The notes beneath the pieces were generated by a model that had not been told where the DNA came from, ran no database searches, and was given only the letters and a program-made list of their open reading frames with translations. Shown here one piece after another: positions 8,274 to 17,171 of a DNA stretch of 64,000 nucleotides. The stretch's first letter is position 1. Each line of letters begins with the position of its first letter. The stretch comes from Solirubrobacterales bacterium (GTDB lineage Bacteria > Actinomycetota > Thermoleophilia > Solirubrobacterales > 70-9). The stretch spans positions 1 to 64,000 of the forward strand of contig JAGQUT010000005.1 of the NCBI GenBank assembly GCA_020438355.1, in the 5' to 3' direction. A program made the translations under genes and the position numbers.

Positions 8274-8275
8274 AA

Positions 8276-8324
8276 GTCGAAGTGACCGTTTTCAGCCGTA
8301 TGGAACGAAAAAGGTCACTTCGAC
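8276..8324. repeat. 18-bp stem palindrome, right copies of the bracketing repeat
   Basis: Three bases after the stop codon, 8276-8293 pairs with 8307-8324 (17 of 18 positions, GTCGAAGTGACC perfect). The right arm in reverse is the partner of the left repeat at 7118-7145, so the locus has three copies of one motif. No T-run follows, which argues against a simple terminator. Confidence 0.65.
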
Positions 8325-8340
8325 GAGATGGAGGCTGGGG

Positions 8341-9432
8341 CTAGGAGAGGACCATGCAGTGTTCGGGGTGCCAGCCGATTCTGACCCGCTGGCCGATCTC
8401 CCACTGCTCGTCGGCCCTCATCCGGTAGGTCGCCTGTTCCAGAGCGACGAGGCGGCCTCCGTTCCCGAGCTTCAGGGTGAGCTGGTTTCCGACCCCCAGG
8501 TAGACCTTGCTTTCGATCTCGCCCTCGACCGTGAACATGTCCGGCTCGATCCGGTAGGGCTCACCTCCAAGCTCATCGACCGCGACCTTCTCCGGACGCA
8601 CCGCGATCTGGACCATCTCCCCTTCCGGGTGCCCGTCACCGAGGTCGGGCACGGCGAGGCAGTCTTCTCCGATCCTCACCCTCCCTCCGGACTCGACCCG
8701 GCCCTCGAGCAGGTTCGAGATGCCGATGAATCCGGCGACGAACTCCTCGTTCGGATGCTCGTAGACCTCTTCCGGTGGGCCGCACTGTGCGACCCGGCCG
8801 TCGCTCATCACGGCGATCCGGTCGCTCATCGAAAGAGCTTCCTCCTGGTCGTGAGTGACATACACGAAGGTGATCCCGACCTCCCGCTGGATCGCCTTCA
8901 ACTCGATCTGCATCTGCCGCCTCAGCTTCAGGTCAAGCGCCCCAAGAGGCTCGTCCAGCAGCAGCACCCTGGGCTGGTTGACGAGGGCTCGGGCCAGGGC
9001 GACACGTTGGCGCTGACCACCCGAGAGTTCGTTTGGCCGCGCCGCCGATCGGGAGGAAAGGTCGACCAGTTCCAGGGCATCGGCGACCCTGGTCCGGATC
9101 TCGTCCTTCGGGACCTTCTTGCGCTTCAAGCCGAAGGCGACATTGCCCTCGACGTCGAGATGCTCGAACAGGGCGTAGCTCTGGAACACCATGTTGACGT
9201 TGCGCTGGTGTGGAGGCACCTTCTCGACCGGTTCGCCCTCGAGCAGGATTCTCCCCGCCGTCGGCACCTCGAACCCCGCAAGCATCCGGAGGGTCGTCGT
9301 CTTGCCACAGCCGGAAGGCCCGAGCAGGGAGAAGAACTCCCCCTGGGCGATCGAGAGATCAACGTCATCGACCGCGACGAAATCACCGAACCGCTTGGTC
9401 ACGTTCTCGATCCGGATCGCCTCTTCAGCCAT
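8341..9432 (-). CDS. potA: Polyamine-type ABC transporter ATPase
   Basis: 363 aa, typical of PotA. Seen: Walker A GPSGCGKTT (~38-46), the Q-loop VFQSYALFEH, the ABC signature LSGGQRQRVALARAL, Walker B RVLLLDEPLGALD, the switch His in YVTHDQEEA, and a C-terminal TOBE-like regulatory domain. It powers import by the two permeases encoded just upstream in the operon. The ATG is three bases after the permease stop (TGA GGA ATG), so translation is coupled. The substrate may be a polyamine or another amine; see the neighbouring catabolic genes. Confidence 0.9.
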   Translation of the reverse strand: MAEEAIRIENVTKRFGDFVAVDDVDLSIAQGEFFSLLGPSGCGKTTTLRMLAGFEVPTAGRILLEGEPVEKVPPHQRNVNMVFQSYALFEHLDVEGNVAFGLKRKKVPKDEIRTRVADALELVDLSSRSAARPNELSGGQRQRVALARALVNQPRVLLLDEPLGALDLKLRRQMQIELKAIQREVGITFVYVTHDQEEALSMSDRIAVMSDGRVAQCGPPEEVYEHPNEEFVAGFIGISNLLEGRVESGGRVRIGEDCLAVPDLGDGHPEGEMVQIAVRPEKVAVDELGGEPYRIEPDMFTVEGEIESKVYLGVGNQLTLKLGNGGRLVALEQATYRMRADEQWEIGQRVRIGWHPEHCMVLS

Positions 9433-9435
9433 TCC

Positions 9436-10260
9436 TCATTCCTCCGCTCCAGTCAGAACCTTGACGCCGCTCTCGCGCCGTCCGAAAAGCCTCGGGATCA
9501 GGACCGCCAGGGCGACCGCACTGATCGAAACGACCATCATCAGCGTCCCGACCGCGTTGATGGTCGGCGACACGCCGAACCTGATCATCGACCAGATCCG
9601 CACCGGCAGAGGCTGGGCGTCCTCGCCGGTGGTGAAGAAGGAGAGCACGAAATCATCGAAACTGAGCGCGAAGACGAGCAGCCCCGCAGCGACGATCGCC
9701 GGCCAGAGCGCAGGCACCAGCACAAGCCGCACTGATTCCCATCGTGAGGCGCCAAGGTCCTGGGCGGCCTCCTCCACCTCCATTCCGATCGAGGCAAGCC
9801 TGCCCCGCACGACGATCGTCACGTAGGAGATCGAGAAGGTGATGTGGGCGATGATGATCGTCCAGATCGAAAGCGCGATGCCGAGCTGGGAGAAGATCAG
9901 GAGGGCGGAGATGCCGGCCACGATCTCCGGGGTGATCAGTGGCACCAGCATCAGGATGTTGAAGCCCTTGGAAGTTCCGGAATGGGCGCGGACCAGGCCG
10001 ATCGCCAGGGCTGTCCCGACGATGGTCGAGATCACCATGGTGACCAGAGCGATCTGTACCGAGGTCATCAGCGAATCCATCAGGGTCGGGTCGTTGAAGA
10101 ACTCCGTGTACCAGCGGAAGGAGAGCCCCTCCATCACCTGGAGAGACTTCTGGCTGTTGAACGAAAAGACGATCACGATCGTGATCGGGATGAACAGGTA
10201 CAGGTAGACCAGTCCGGTGAAGAGGCGAAGGAACCGCGGTTTGTAGAACGGCGTGCTCAT
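9436..10260 (-). CDS. potC: Polyamine-type ABC transporter permease
   Basis: 274 aa with about six membrane helices. The EAA loop that docks the ATPase is EEAAQDLGASRWESVRLVLVP. Gene order (binding protein, PotB-like, PotC-like, ATPase) and length match the second permease of spermidine/putrescine-type importers. The start overlaps the region right after the PotB-like stop (3 bases between). Assignment of C rather than I of the putrescine system cannot be made from sequence reading alone. Confidence 0.88.
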   Translation of the reverse strand: MSTPFYKPRFLRLFTGLVYLYLFIPITIVIVFSFNSQKSLQVMEGLSFRWYTEFFNDPTLMDSLMTSVQIALVTMVISTIVGTALAIGLVRAHSGTSKGFNILMLVPLITPEIVAGISALLIFSQLGIALSIWTIIIAHITFSISYVTIVVRGRLASIGMEVEEAAQDLGASRWESVRLVLVPALWPAIVAAGLLVFALSFDDFVLSFFTTGEDAQPLPVRIWSMIRFGVSPTINAVGTLMMVVSISAVALAVLIPRLFGRRESGVKVLTGAEE

Positions 10261-10263
10261 GGC

Positions 10264-11112
10264 TCAGAGAACCTCCGCCTCGCCCTTGCTGGCCCGGCGC
10301 AGGTAGAAGACCATCCAGACCGCTAGGAAGAGCATCATCACCACGGTCAGGGCCGAGCCGAACGGCCAGTTCGACGCGGCGAAGAACTGATCCTGGATCA
10401 GGTTGCCGACCATGTAGGTGTCGGGACCGCCAAGCAGCTGGGCCGAGACGAAATCTCCAACCGCGGGCAGGAAGACGAGCACGCAACCGGCGAGGATGCC
10501 GGCCTGGGTTGCCGGCAGCGTTACGTGGATGAAGGTCTGGAGCGGCGACCCGTAAAGGTCCTTGCCGGCCTCGACCACGCTCGGATCCATCCTCTCTATC
10601 GACCCGTAGAGCGGCAGGATCATGAAGATGATGTAGCCGTAGACCAGCCCGCCGATCACCGCGTACGGCGTGTTGATCATCTGGATCGGCTCCTGAGTGA
10701 ACCCCCAGTCGACCAGCAGGTTGTTGATCAGGCCCTGATCGGCGAGCAGCGCCACCCATGCGTAGGTGCGAACGAGATAGTTGACGAAAAAGGGAATTAC
10801 GAGCGCGGCGAGCAGGGCGTAGCGGTACTTGCCTCCGTATCGGGCGATGAAGTAGGCGACCGGGTAGCCGATCAGCAGGCAGAGGATGACCGTGGCGAGG
10901 GCATAGGCGACCGACCTGATCAAGACGGGGACGTAGGTCGCATCGAAGACATCCCGGTAGTTGTCGAGCGAGAAGCCGTAAACGCCCCGGCCGAAGTCAT
11001 CGACGTGTCCGAAGCTGAGCGCCAGCACGAGCATCAGCGGCACGGCGAAAAGCAGGGCGATCCAGATGCCACCCGGGAATATGAACCAGTCCCAGAAGCG
11101 CCGTGAGCTCAT
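10264..11112 (-). CDS. potB: Polyamine-type ABC transporter permease
   Basis: 282 aa, about six membrane helices. The EAA loop is VEAGKDLYGSPLQTFIHVTLP. The N-terminal WIALLFAVPLMLVLALSF helix and the YGFSLDNYRDVFD periplasmic segment are typical of PotB-type subunits. It pairs with the PotC-like protein to form the transmembrane channel. Ten bases separate it from the binding-protein gene. Confidence 0.88.
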   Translation of the reverse strand: MSSRRFWDWFIFPGGIWIALLFAVPLMLVLALSFGHVDDFGRGVYGFSLDNYRDVFDATYVPVLIRSVAYALATVILCLLIGYPVAYFIARYGGKYRYALLAALVIPFFVNYLVRTYAWVALLADQGLINNLLVDWGFTQEPIQMINTPYAVIGGLVYGYIIFMILPLYGSIERMDPSVVEAGKDLYGSPLQTFIHVTLPATQAGILAGCVLVFLPAVGDFVSAQLLGGPDTYMVGNLIQDQFFAASNWPFGSALTVVMMLFLAVWMVFYLRRASKGEAEVL

Positions 11113-11122
11113 CCAGCCCGCC

Positions 11123-12232
11123 TCATGCCTTGACCTCGGTCCAGAGTCGGGTCCACTGCTGTCTGGCTTCGGGACTGTCGAGCCGGAACTCCATCGCCGA
11201 GTCGTCCAGCTGGGCGAGGTCTACGTCGATCGAGGGGTCGTCCTTGACCAGCTCGGCGAAGGCTTCACGGCCCCCGGCCACCGGCTGGGGATACCCGTTC
11301 CACATCACGTTCTGGTACGCGTTCTCGGGCTTCAGCATCCAGTCCATGAACAGCATCGCGGTGCCCGGACTCCTTGCCGTGATCGGGATGCACATCAGGT
11401 CGGAGCCGACCGGGACGCCCTCCTTGCAGGTCTCATAGGCGAAGATCGAAGGGTCATCGACCTGGTTTCTCGCGTTTACGACATCGCCGTTCCATGCCTG
11501 CGTGATTGCCGCGGCGCCGGAAACCAGGTTCTGGACGGAGCTGGTCGAGAAGCCGCGGAGACCCTCCTTCTGCTCAAGTAGCGTCTCCTTGGAGACTTCG
11601 AGCTCCTCCGGCTTCTCGGTGTTCAGGTAGAAGCCGTTCAGGAGGTTGGCCTGGCCGATCCCCTCCTGGAAGTCATCGAGCATGAAGATCCTGCCGAAGC
11701 CCTCCGGGTTGCTGAGGTCAGCCCAGGATTCGGTCATGGTGCTGATCTCCTCCGTGTTCCAGGCGATCCCTGTCGTGTAGTACGCGTAGGGGACCGAGAA
11801 CTCGGAGTTTGGGTCGTACCAGGGGCTTTCGTAGAAGGGTGAAAGCGAGTCCGCATACTTCAGCTTTGACCGGTCGAAGGGCCTGATCAGCTGTTCGTCC
11901 CGCAGACGCCTCACGTACTCGGTCGAGGGGAAGATCAGGTCGTAAGCCCCGCCCGCGCGGAGCTTGGTCACCATCGCTTCGAGGTTGTCGAAGTTCACCT
12001 CGTTCACCGCTACCCCGTACTTGTCGGAGAAGCTCTTCTTGAGGGCCGGGTCCATGTACTGGGCCCAGTTGAAGATCAGCAGGTCACCATCGACCTTCGG
12101 CTCGACGATGTCGCCGGCAGCCGACCGGTCGAGCGGGCGCTCCACCGTGCAGCCACTTAGCCCGTAGGCGGTAGCGACGAGGCCGGCGCCCGCCAGCAGC
12201 AGCTGCCGCCGGTTCAGTTCGAGGTCACTCAT
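11123..12232 (-). CDS. potD: Polyamine-type substrate-binding lipoprotein
   Basis: 369 aa. The N-terminus is a Tat-type lipoprotein signal: NRRQLLLAGAG followed by a lipobox LSGC with Cys28. The mature protein shows the family pattern LLIFNWAQYMDPAL near the N-terminus, and SPGTAMLFMDWMLKPENA near the C-terminus. It would capture substrate outside the membrane and feed the PotB/PotC-like channel. Twin-arginine export of a PotD-type protein is usual in actinobacteria. Known relatives bind spermidine, putrescine and also other amines, so the ligand is open. Confidence 0.88.
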   Translation of the reverse strand: MSDLELNRRQLLLAGAGLVATAYGLSGCTVERPLDRSAAGDIVEPKVDGDLLIFNWAQYMDPALKKSFSDKYGVAVNEVNFDNLEAMVTKLRAGGAYDLIFPSTEYVRRLRDEQLIRPFDRSKLKYADSLSPFYESPWYDPNSEFSVPYAYYTTGIAWNTEEISTMTESWADLSNPEGFGRIFMLDDFQEGIGQANLLNGFYLNTEKPEELEVSKETLLEQKEGLRGFSTSSVQNLVSGAAAITQAWNGDVVNARNQVDDPSIFAYETCKEGVPVGSDLMCIPITARSPGTAMLFMDWMLKPENAYQNVMWNGYPQPVAGGREAFAELVKDDPSIDVDLAQLDDSAMEFRLDSPEARQQWTRLWTEVKA

Positions 12233-12270
12233 GCCGCAGCGCTCCTTCGCGCAGCTTCTTCTTCGGGGTG

Positions 12271-12295
12271 CCGCACCAGCCTTGCTGAGGTGCGG
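12271..12295. other. Short hairpin between TetR and binding-protein genes
   Basis: CCGCACC (12271-12277) and GGTGCGG (12289-12295) form a perfect 7-bp stem with an 11-base loop in the 70-bp gap between the TetR gene and the transporter genes. It has no T-run; it might damp read-through or stabilise one part of the message. Confidence 0.3.
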
Positions 12296-12302
12296 GAGCC
12301 GG

Positions 12303-12920
12303 TCACTCGGTAAGCGCCTCCGGTTCGATCCCGAGTTCCCGCGCGATTCGCGAGGCGGCCAGCACCCGGACCCTCTCCACGTCCATGTCGGGGTCGGCCA
12401 TCAGGGCTCTCACTCCCAGCCCGTCGAGCAGGCCGATTGCGACATCGGCGCTTGCTTCGGGATCTGCGGTCTCGAACTCCCCACGTTCAACACCGTAACG
12501 GATCACCCTGCACATCCAGTCGCGGTAGCTGGCGTAGAGCCGCTGACCCAGCGGCCGCGACTCCTCGTCCCGGGCGGCCCGCAGCCAGAGTTCGACCCAG
12601 AGCAGCCACTCCTGATGCTGGCGACCTTCGAGGGGCAGGCATTCGTCGATCATCACCTTCATCCGGGCGACCGCCGAGGCGTTCTCGTCGACCGGCCGCC
12701 CGAAGCGGTCCTCGGCTGCCAGTTCGTAGGAATGCATCAGGGCTTCCTCCAGCAGTTCCTCCCTGGTCGAGAAGTAGTGGTGAACCAGGGCGGTCGAGGC
12801 GCCGGCCCGCATCGCGACCCTCGCGATCCGCACATCATCGATTCCGTCCTCCGCGATTGCGGCGCAGGCGGCTTCGAGGATCCTCTCGCGAGCGTTCTTG
12901 GCAGGAGCTTCGGCGGTCAT
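12303..12920 (-). CDS. TetR-family regulator with BetI-like C-terminus
   Basis: 205 aa. The DNA-binding part reads ARERILEAACAAIAEDGIDDVRIARVAMRAGASTALVHHYFSTRE, split over residues ~10-54. The C-terminal domain (WLLWVELWLRAARDEESRPLG) resembles the type found in BetI, the choline-responsive repressor. It is the only regulator in the amine locus, and is the first candidate to bind the 21-bp element shared by the promoters at 15879 and 20892. Lies 5 bp downstream of the FAD oxidoreductase gene, in the same operon. Confidence 0.88.
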   Translation of the reverse strand: MTAEAPAKNARERILEAACAAIAEDGIDDVRIARVAMRAGASTALVHHYFSTREELLEEALMHSYELAAEDRFGRPVDENASAVARMKVMIDECLPLEGRQHQEWLLWVELWLRAARDEESRPLGQRLYASYRDWMCRVIRYGVERGEFETADPEASADVAIGLLDGLGVRALMADPDMDVERVRVLAASRIARELGIEPEALTE

Positions 12921-12925
12921 CCAGG

Positions 12926-14602
12926 TCAGGCCCCGATGCTAAGGCCGGCGTCGGCCAGAACAGCCTCGGCTGCGTTCCGGCCGTTGAGCGCAATCACGCT
13001 GCCGGCCGGATGGGTTGCCGCTCCGGACATGTAGAGGCCAGGCATCGGGGTGCGGGAAGAGAGCCTCCCCTCCCACATCTGGTCGGGTGTGACCTCCCCC
13101 TGGAAGATGTTTCCTCCGGTCAGCCCGACCCGGGACTCGATGTCCGGGGGTCCCAGGACCTCGTGATGGGTGATGCAGTCACCGAAGCCGGGGGCGAAGC
13201 GGCTGATCAGTTCGATGAACTGGTCGGCCACCCCGTCGCGGGCGGCATCCCAGTCGCCGCCCGAGATGTCGTAGGGCGCGTACTGGCCGAAGACACTCAT
13301 CAGGTGGGTGCCAGGAGGGGCGACAGTCGGGTCGTATCCGGTCTGGATGTAGATCTCCGCGAAGGCGACTGCGGGCTCGCCGGCCGCGCAACGCTCGAAG
13401 GCAGCCTGGGCTTCTTCCATCGGTCCGCAGGCGTCGATCGTGGCCTGCGCCGGCCAGCTCTGGCCCGGGGCGGCAGCCCATTCCGGAAGCTTCGACAGCG
13501 CCGCGTTGAACTTCACCACGGGGCTGCGGATCTTCCAGGCTTCCAGCCTGTCCCTGAAGCCATCTTCCGCTCCGGACCCCCCGGGCGCTTCGAGCATCCC
13601 GAGGGTCCGTTTGGGATCGGCATTGGAGATCACGTTGCGGGCCCGGATCAGGGTGCCGTCCTCGCAGACCACGCCCTCACCCGGACTGATCGCGGCAACC
13701 TCCACTCCGCAGGCGATCTGCGCTCCGGCCTCTATTGCGGCGTCGGCGATCGCGAAACTGACCATCCCCATCCCGCCTTCGACATACCCCCAGACGGGTC
13801 CCTGACCCTCGAGGTCACCCTGGTAATGCATCAGCTTGATCGAGGCGGTTCCCGGTTCATACGGTCCACCCCATGTGCCGATCACACCCTGGCCGTAGAG
13901 GGCGGTCTTGAGCTTCTCGTTTTCGATGTAGCGGTTGAGGACGTCGGCGATCGAATCCTCGAAGACGAGGTCGATCATCTCCTGGTCGTCGAGGATCTCC
14001 TCGATCTGTGCCCTAGTCGGGGTGTCCCCGACCCAGGTGTCGCGCTCACCCTTTCTCAGGCGAATGCGGGTCTGGTCGAACAGCTCCTCGTATTCCCAGT
14101 AGCCCTTCTGATCGGCCTCGGACACCCCGAGCTGGTCGAGGTTGGTCCTGGTCTTCTCGTCATCGAGGAACTGCCCGAAAGCGGTTCCGTCCTCGAATGG
14201 CACCCAGAGGTTGGGGTCGGCGGTGAAGAAGCGGAGGCCTCTCCGACGCAGCTCGAGTTCATCGATGACCAGGTTGTCGAGCAGACCGACCACATAGGCG
14301 CAGGGGCTGACCAGGTAACCGTCGCCGAAAGGCTCCTCCAGGGTGCATGCGCCGCCGATCTGGTCGCGTCGCTCAAGCACCAGTACCTTCTGACCGGCCC
14401 GCGCAAGGTAGGCGGCGGCGGTCAATCCGTTGTGCCCGGCCCCGATCACGACCGAGTCCCAGTCCTTCGAGGCGAGGGCGGAAATCGTCTCAGGCATTCC
14501 CAGCTTGCCCAGCCTGGCGGCGACCTTGTTTGCCCCGACCGGGTTACCGGTCGCTGTCAGCAGGTCATCGCCGGAAACGCTCGACCCGTTCATCTCGCTC
14601 AT
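12926..14602 (-). CDS. FAD-dependent oxidoreductase, CrtI/phytoene-desaturase-like
   Basis: 558 aa. Rossmann FAD site SVVIGAGHNGLTAAAYLARAG at ~49-69 (GxGxxG), then VLERRDQIGGAC, and a C-terminal FAD segment MPGLYMSGAATHPAGSVIALNGRNAAEAV. Families of this type dehydrogenate or oxidise diverse substrates; in this setting an amine-derived compound is more likely than a carotenoid. Its start overlaps the Rieske oxygenase stop by four bases (ATGA), so the two are coupled. A paralogue lies at 20933-22615. Confidence 0.85.
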   Translation of the reverse strand: MSEMNGSSVSGDDLLTATGNPVGANKVAARLGKLGMPETISALASKDWDSVVIGAGHNGLTAAAYLARAGQKVLVLERRDQIGGACTLEEPFGDGYLVSPCAYVVGLLDNLVIDELELRRRGLRFFTADPNLWVPFEDGTAFGQFLDDEKTRTNLDQLGVSEADQKGYWEYEELFDQTRIRLRKGERDTWVGDTPTRAQIEEILDDQEMIDLVFEDSIADVLNRYIENEKLKTALYGQGVIGTWGGPYEPGTASIKLMHYQGDLEGQGPVWGYVEGGMGMVSFAIADAAIEAGAQIACGVEVAAISPGEGVVCEDGTLIRARNVISNADPKRTLGMLEAPGGSGAEDGFRDRLEAWKIRSPVVKFNAALSKLPEWAAAPGQSWPAQATIDACGPMEEAQAAFERCAAGEPAVAFAEIYIQTGYDPTVAPPGTHLMSVFGQYAPYDISGGDWDAARDGVADQFIELISRFAPGFGDCITHHEVLGPPDIESRVGLTGGNIFQGEVTPDQMWEGRLSSRTPMPGLYMSGAATHPAGSVIALNGRNAAEAVLADAGLSIGA

Positions 14603-15792
14603 GCCTCCACCCTTTCGTTCAGCGCTTCCATGTACCTGACCGCCACGAGGTTGTCGAACTCGTGGACCGTGCCTTCCTCACCGGAGTAGCGGCCGGCCGT
14701 ATAGCCGGTCGTCCCCACGCCCTTCTGGGTCAGTTCGCAGACGTACCAGTCCTGGCGATTGGTCTGATCCCAGAAATCGATCGCGTCCGACGGGTCGAAA
14801 CCTTCGGCCTCGGCGGTCTTGCGTTCGAAGAACCACTCGCAGATCACTTCCGTGTGGTCGGGGGCCGTCGGGAAAAGGGTGTGCAGCATCACGTAGTCGG
14901 GATGCATCGAGACAAGAGCGTTGGGGAACAGAGCGAAGTAGAGGATCGTCCGGTCATCCTCTTCCGAAAGACCTTCGATCCGCGGCCTGTTGCCGGCGTG
15001 GCCGCCCTCCTTGCCCATCGTTGCCGCGTTTTCTGCGGTGATGAACATCGAGCCGCCGCACCAGGAACCGGCCCCGGCGATTTCTTCGCCGCTCATGTAG
15101 TCGGAGAGGGCGTTCAACTCGGGGTGTACGCCAGGGCAATGGAGGCACTCGTTGTAGTTCTCCGCTATCCCTTTCCAGTTGGCATCGACCTCGTAATCGA
15201 TCCTGCCGCCACTGACCAGATCGGCGGTGCGGTAGCGGTCGAGGTGCTCGATCAGCTCTCCCACGTGATCGTCAGGTTCGGGAGCCTCGCCGCTCAGGTC
15301 GACCAGGACCAGGCCACCGACGGTGGCGAGCCGGACCGGGATCAGGCCGTAACAGGAGCGGTCGAAATCCTCCACGTCGTCCATGTGAGGGGCGGCCACC
15401 AGGCTGCCATCGAGGGCGTAGGACCACGCGTGGTACGGGCACTGGAGCCGCCGCTTGACCTGGCCGTCAGCTTCCTCAATGACTCTCGCGCCCCTGTGCC
15501 TGCAGACGTTCAGGAAGGCGTGAGGCTGGCCGTCCTCCCCGCCCACAACTACCACCGAGTCCGGGCCGATCTCGCGACGGATGAACTTTCCCTGCTTTTC
15601 GACCTGCGAGATGTGACCGAGGCAGACCCAGCTGTCGTGGAATAGGTTCTGCATCTCCCACTCGAAGACCTGTTGATCCACGAAGGCCGCAGGTGGCAGC
15701 ATCGACGCATACTCGAGCGGTCTGAGGGCGCGTCCCACGTCCTCAGGGTCCAGGGGGAGGGCGACTTTCCCGTTGCCGTTGACCATGCTCAT
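14599..15792 (-). CDS. Rieske non-heme iron oxygenase, alpha subunit
   Basis: 397 aa from ATG 15792, preceded by AGGAG. An in-frame upstream ATG at 15900 lies inside the shared promoter element and is unlikely to be used. The Rieske centre ligands are CRH and CPYH (NVCRHRGARV, then LQCPYHAWSY). The mononuclear-iron site is NYNECLHCPGVH. This site pattern is seen in oxygenases that demethylate or split quaternary amines such as glycine betaine (GbcA type) as well as in aromatic dioxygenases. Next to an amine importer, the amine role is the better guess. No reductase gene is adjacent. Confidence 0.87.
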   Translation of the reverse strand: MSMVNGNGKVALPLDPEDVGRALRPLEYASMLPPAAFVDQQVFEWEMQNLFHDSWVCLGHISQVEKQGKFIRREIGPDSVVVVGGEDGQPHAFLNVCRHRGARVIEEADGQVKRRLQCPYHAWSYALDGSLVAAPHMDDVEDFDRSCYGLIPVRLATVGGLVLVDLSGEAPEPDDHVGELIEHLDRYRTADLVSGGRIDYEVDANWKGIAENYNECLHCPGVHPELNALSDYMSGEEIAGAGSWCGGSMFITAENAATMGKEGGHAGNRPRIEGLSEEDDRTILYFALFPNALVSMHPDYVMLHTLFPTAPDHTEVICEWFFERKTAEAEGFDPSDAIDFWDQTNRQDWYVCELTQKGVGTTGYTAGRYSGEEGTVHEFDNLVAVRYMEALNERVEA

Positions 15793-15878
15793 CTCGCTCC
15801 TGTGGGTCGCTTGGATTACGGACGGACCTGCCCTGCCTCGGGCTCCCGTACGCACCATTGGGGCGATCCTAGCGCTGG

Positions 15879-15907
15879 TTGACCTTGTAGTCAATCGCAT
15901 GTAGTCT
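15879..15907 (+). promoter_or_regulatory. Bidirectional promoter with shared 21-bp operator element, copy 1
   Basis: TTGACCTTGTAGTCAATCGC plus A (15879-15899) contains the inverted repeat TTGAC-N6-GTCAA. On the plus strand TTGACC serves as -35 with TAGTCT (15902-15907) after 17 bases, facing the acyl-CoA dehydrogenase gene. On the minus strand TTGACT with TAGGAT (15866-15871) after 17 bases faces the Rieske gene. A protein bound to the repeat would cover both -35 boxes. The identical element recurs at 20892. Confidence 0.7.
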
Positions 15908-15949
15908 CAACACATTCCGCATGGCTAAACGAGATCGCTGAGGGAGCCA

Positions 15950-17143
15950 ATGAACGAGAACGTCACAATCTCCACCGTCGAAGGTCTCGACGAAGCAGCC
16001 CTCGACCTTCAGCGACGGGCCCGGAAGTACGTTGACGAGGTCCTGATCCCGCTCGAACAGGAGGCCGAGCTCCTTCACGGCCGCCTTCCGGATGACACGG
16101 TCTCCTTCGTGAAGGCGAAGGCTCTCGAGGCCGGGCTCACGGGTGGTCTCCACAAGCCGGAGAACGGTGGCCAGGGCTGGTCCAAGCTGGAGTGGTTTCT
16201 GGTCGAGGAGCAGCTCGGCCGCTCGACCAACGCGATCTCCTGGCACATCCCCAACGGCTACAACGTCTGGGATCTGGCCTCCCAGGAGCACATCGACAGG
16301 TGGCTGAAGCCGCTGCTCCGGGGAGAGACCCGGGACGCCTACGCGGTTACTGAGCGAAACGCCGGGTCCGACCCCTCGGGAATCGAGACCGTCGCGGTCC
16401 GGACCGACTCCGGGTTCCGGATCAACGGCGAGAAGTGGTTCGTCACCTCGGGAGACGTCGCCGACGTGCTGGTCGTGATGGCCAATCTCGAAGAGGACGG
16501 CGAGCTGCTGCCGACCCTGTTCGTGGTCGACAAGTCACTCGGTGGAGTCGAAACGATCGAGGATCCGGGCTTCACTCACTCCTACCCCGATGGCCACCCG
16601 ACCATCCGTTTCAACGACGTCGAGGTTGGCGAGGACGACGTGATCGGTGGCATCGGAGGAGGCGACGAAGTCCAGAAGGCCTGGTTCGCTGAAGAGCGGC
16701 TCGGCATCGCGGCCCGGGGCATCGGCTCGATGTGGCGACTGCTCGACGAAACCGTCGAGTGGGCCACCAACCGCGAACAGGGCGGTTCGCGGATCATGGA
16801 TTACCAGGGAGTCTCCTTCCCCCTGGCTGACTCGGCCGCCGACACCGCGGCCGGCCGACTCCTGACCCTCGAAGTTGCCCGGATGATCGACGCCGGAGCC
16901 GACCCCAAGATCTGCCACAACAAGGCCTCGATGGCAAAGCTCTTCGTTTCCGAAGCCGCCTGGCGCTGCGCCGATCGCTGTGTCCAGATCTTCGGAGGCC
17001 GCGGCTACCGTCGCGACAACGTGGCCGAGCGTTTTCTTCGCGAGCTCCGGGTCGACCGCATCTGGGAGGGAACCTCGGAGATCCAGCGGCTGATCATTGC
17101 CCGGGGCCTCGAGAAGCGCGGCGTCGAAGCCCTGATCCAGTAG
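15950..17143 (+). CDS. Acyl-CoA dehydrogenase
   Basis: 397 aa, full family length. Signature 1 is YAVTERNAGSDPSG and signature 2 is FGGRGYRRDNVAERFLRE, followed by WEGTSEIQRLIIARGL, where the Glu lies in the position of the catalytic base in medium-chain enzymes. It would oxidise an acyl-CoA at the alpha-beta bond, passing electrons through FAD to an electron transfer flavoprotein. Expressed from the shared promoter divergent from the Rieske operon and followed 28 bp later by an acyl-CoA synthetase gene. Confidence 0.9.
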   Translation: MNENVTISTVEGLDEAALDLQRRARKYVDEVLIPLEQEAELLHGRLPDDTVSFVKAKALEAGLTGGLHKPENGGQGWSKLEWFLVEEQLGRSTNAISWHIPNGYNVWDLASQEHIDRWLKPLLRGETRDAYAVTERNAGSDPSGIETVAVRTDSGFRINGEKWFVTSGDVADVLVVMANLEEDGELLPTLFVVDKSLGGVETIEDPGFTHSYPDGHPTIRFNDVEVGEDDVIGGIGGGDEVQKAWFAEERLGIAARGIGSMWRLLDETVEWATNREQGGSRIMDYQGVSFPLADSAADTAAGRLLTLEVARMIDAGADPKICHNKASMAKLFVSEAAWRCADRCVQIFGGRGYRRDNVAERFLRELRVDRIWEGTSEIQRLIIARGLEKRGVEALIQ

Positions 17144-17171
17144 CCGCCCGGCGGCCCGGTAGAAAGCCGTC

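Noticed and set aside
8359-9735. 458-codon plus-strand frame opposite the transporter ATPase gene
   Set aside because: No motif, and it runs through the antisense of Walker A and the ABC signature; shadow frame.
12437-15645. Long open frames on the plus strand (750 and 432 codons) opposite the FAD oxidoreductase and Rieske genes
   Set aside because: They are antisense frames left open by GC-rich codon usage. Their translations are rich in Arg, Pro and Gly with no family motifs, while the minus strand encodes intact enzymes.
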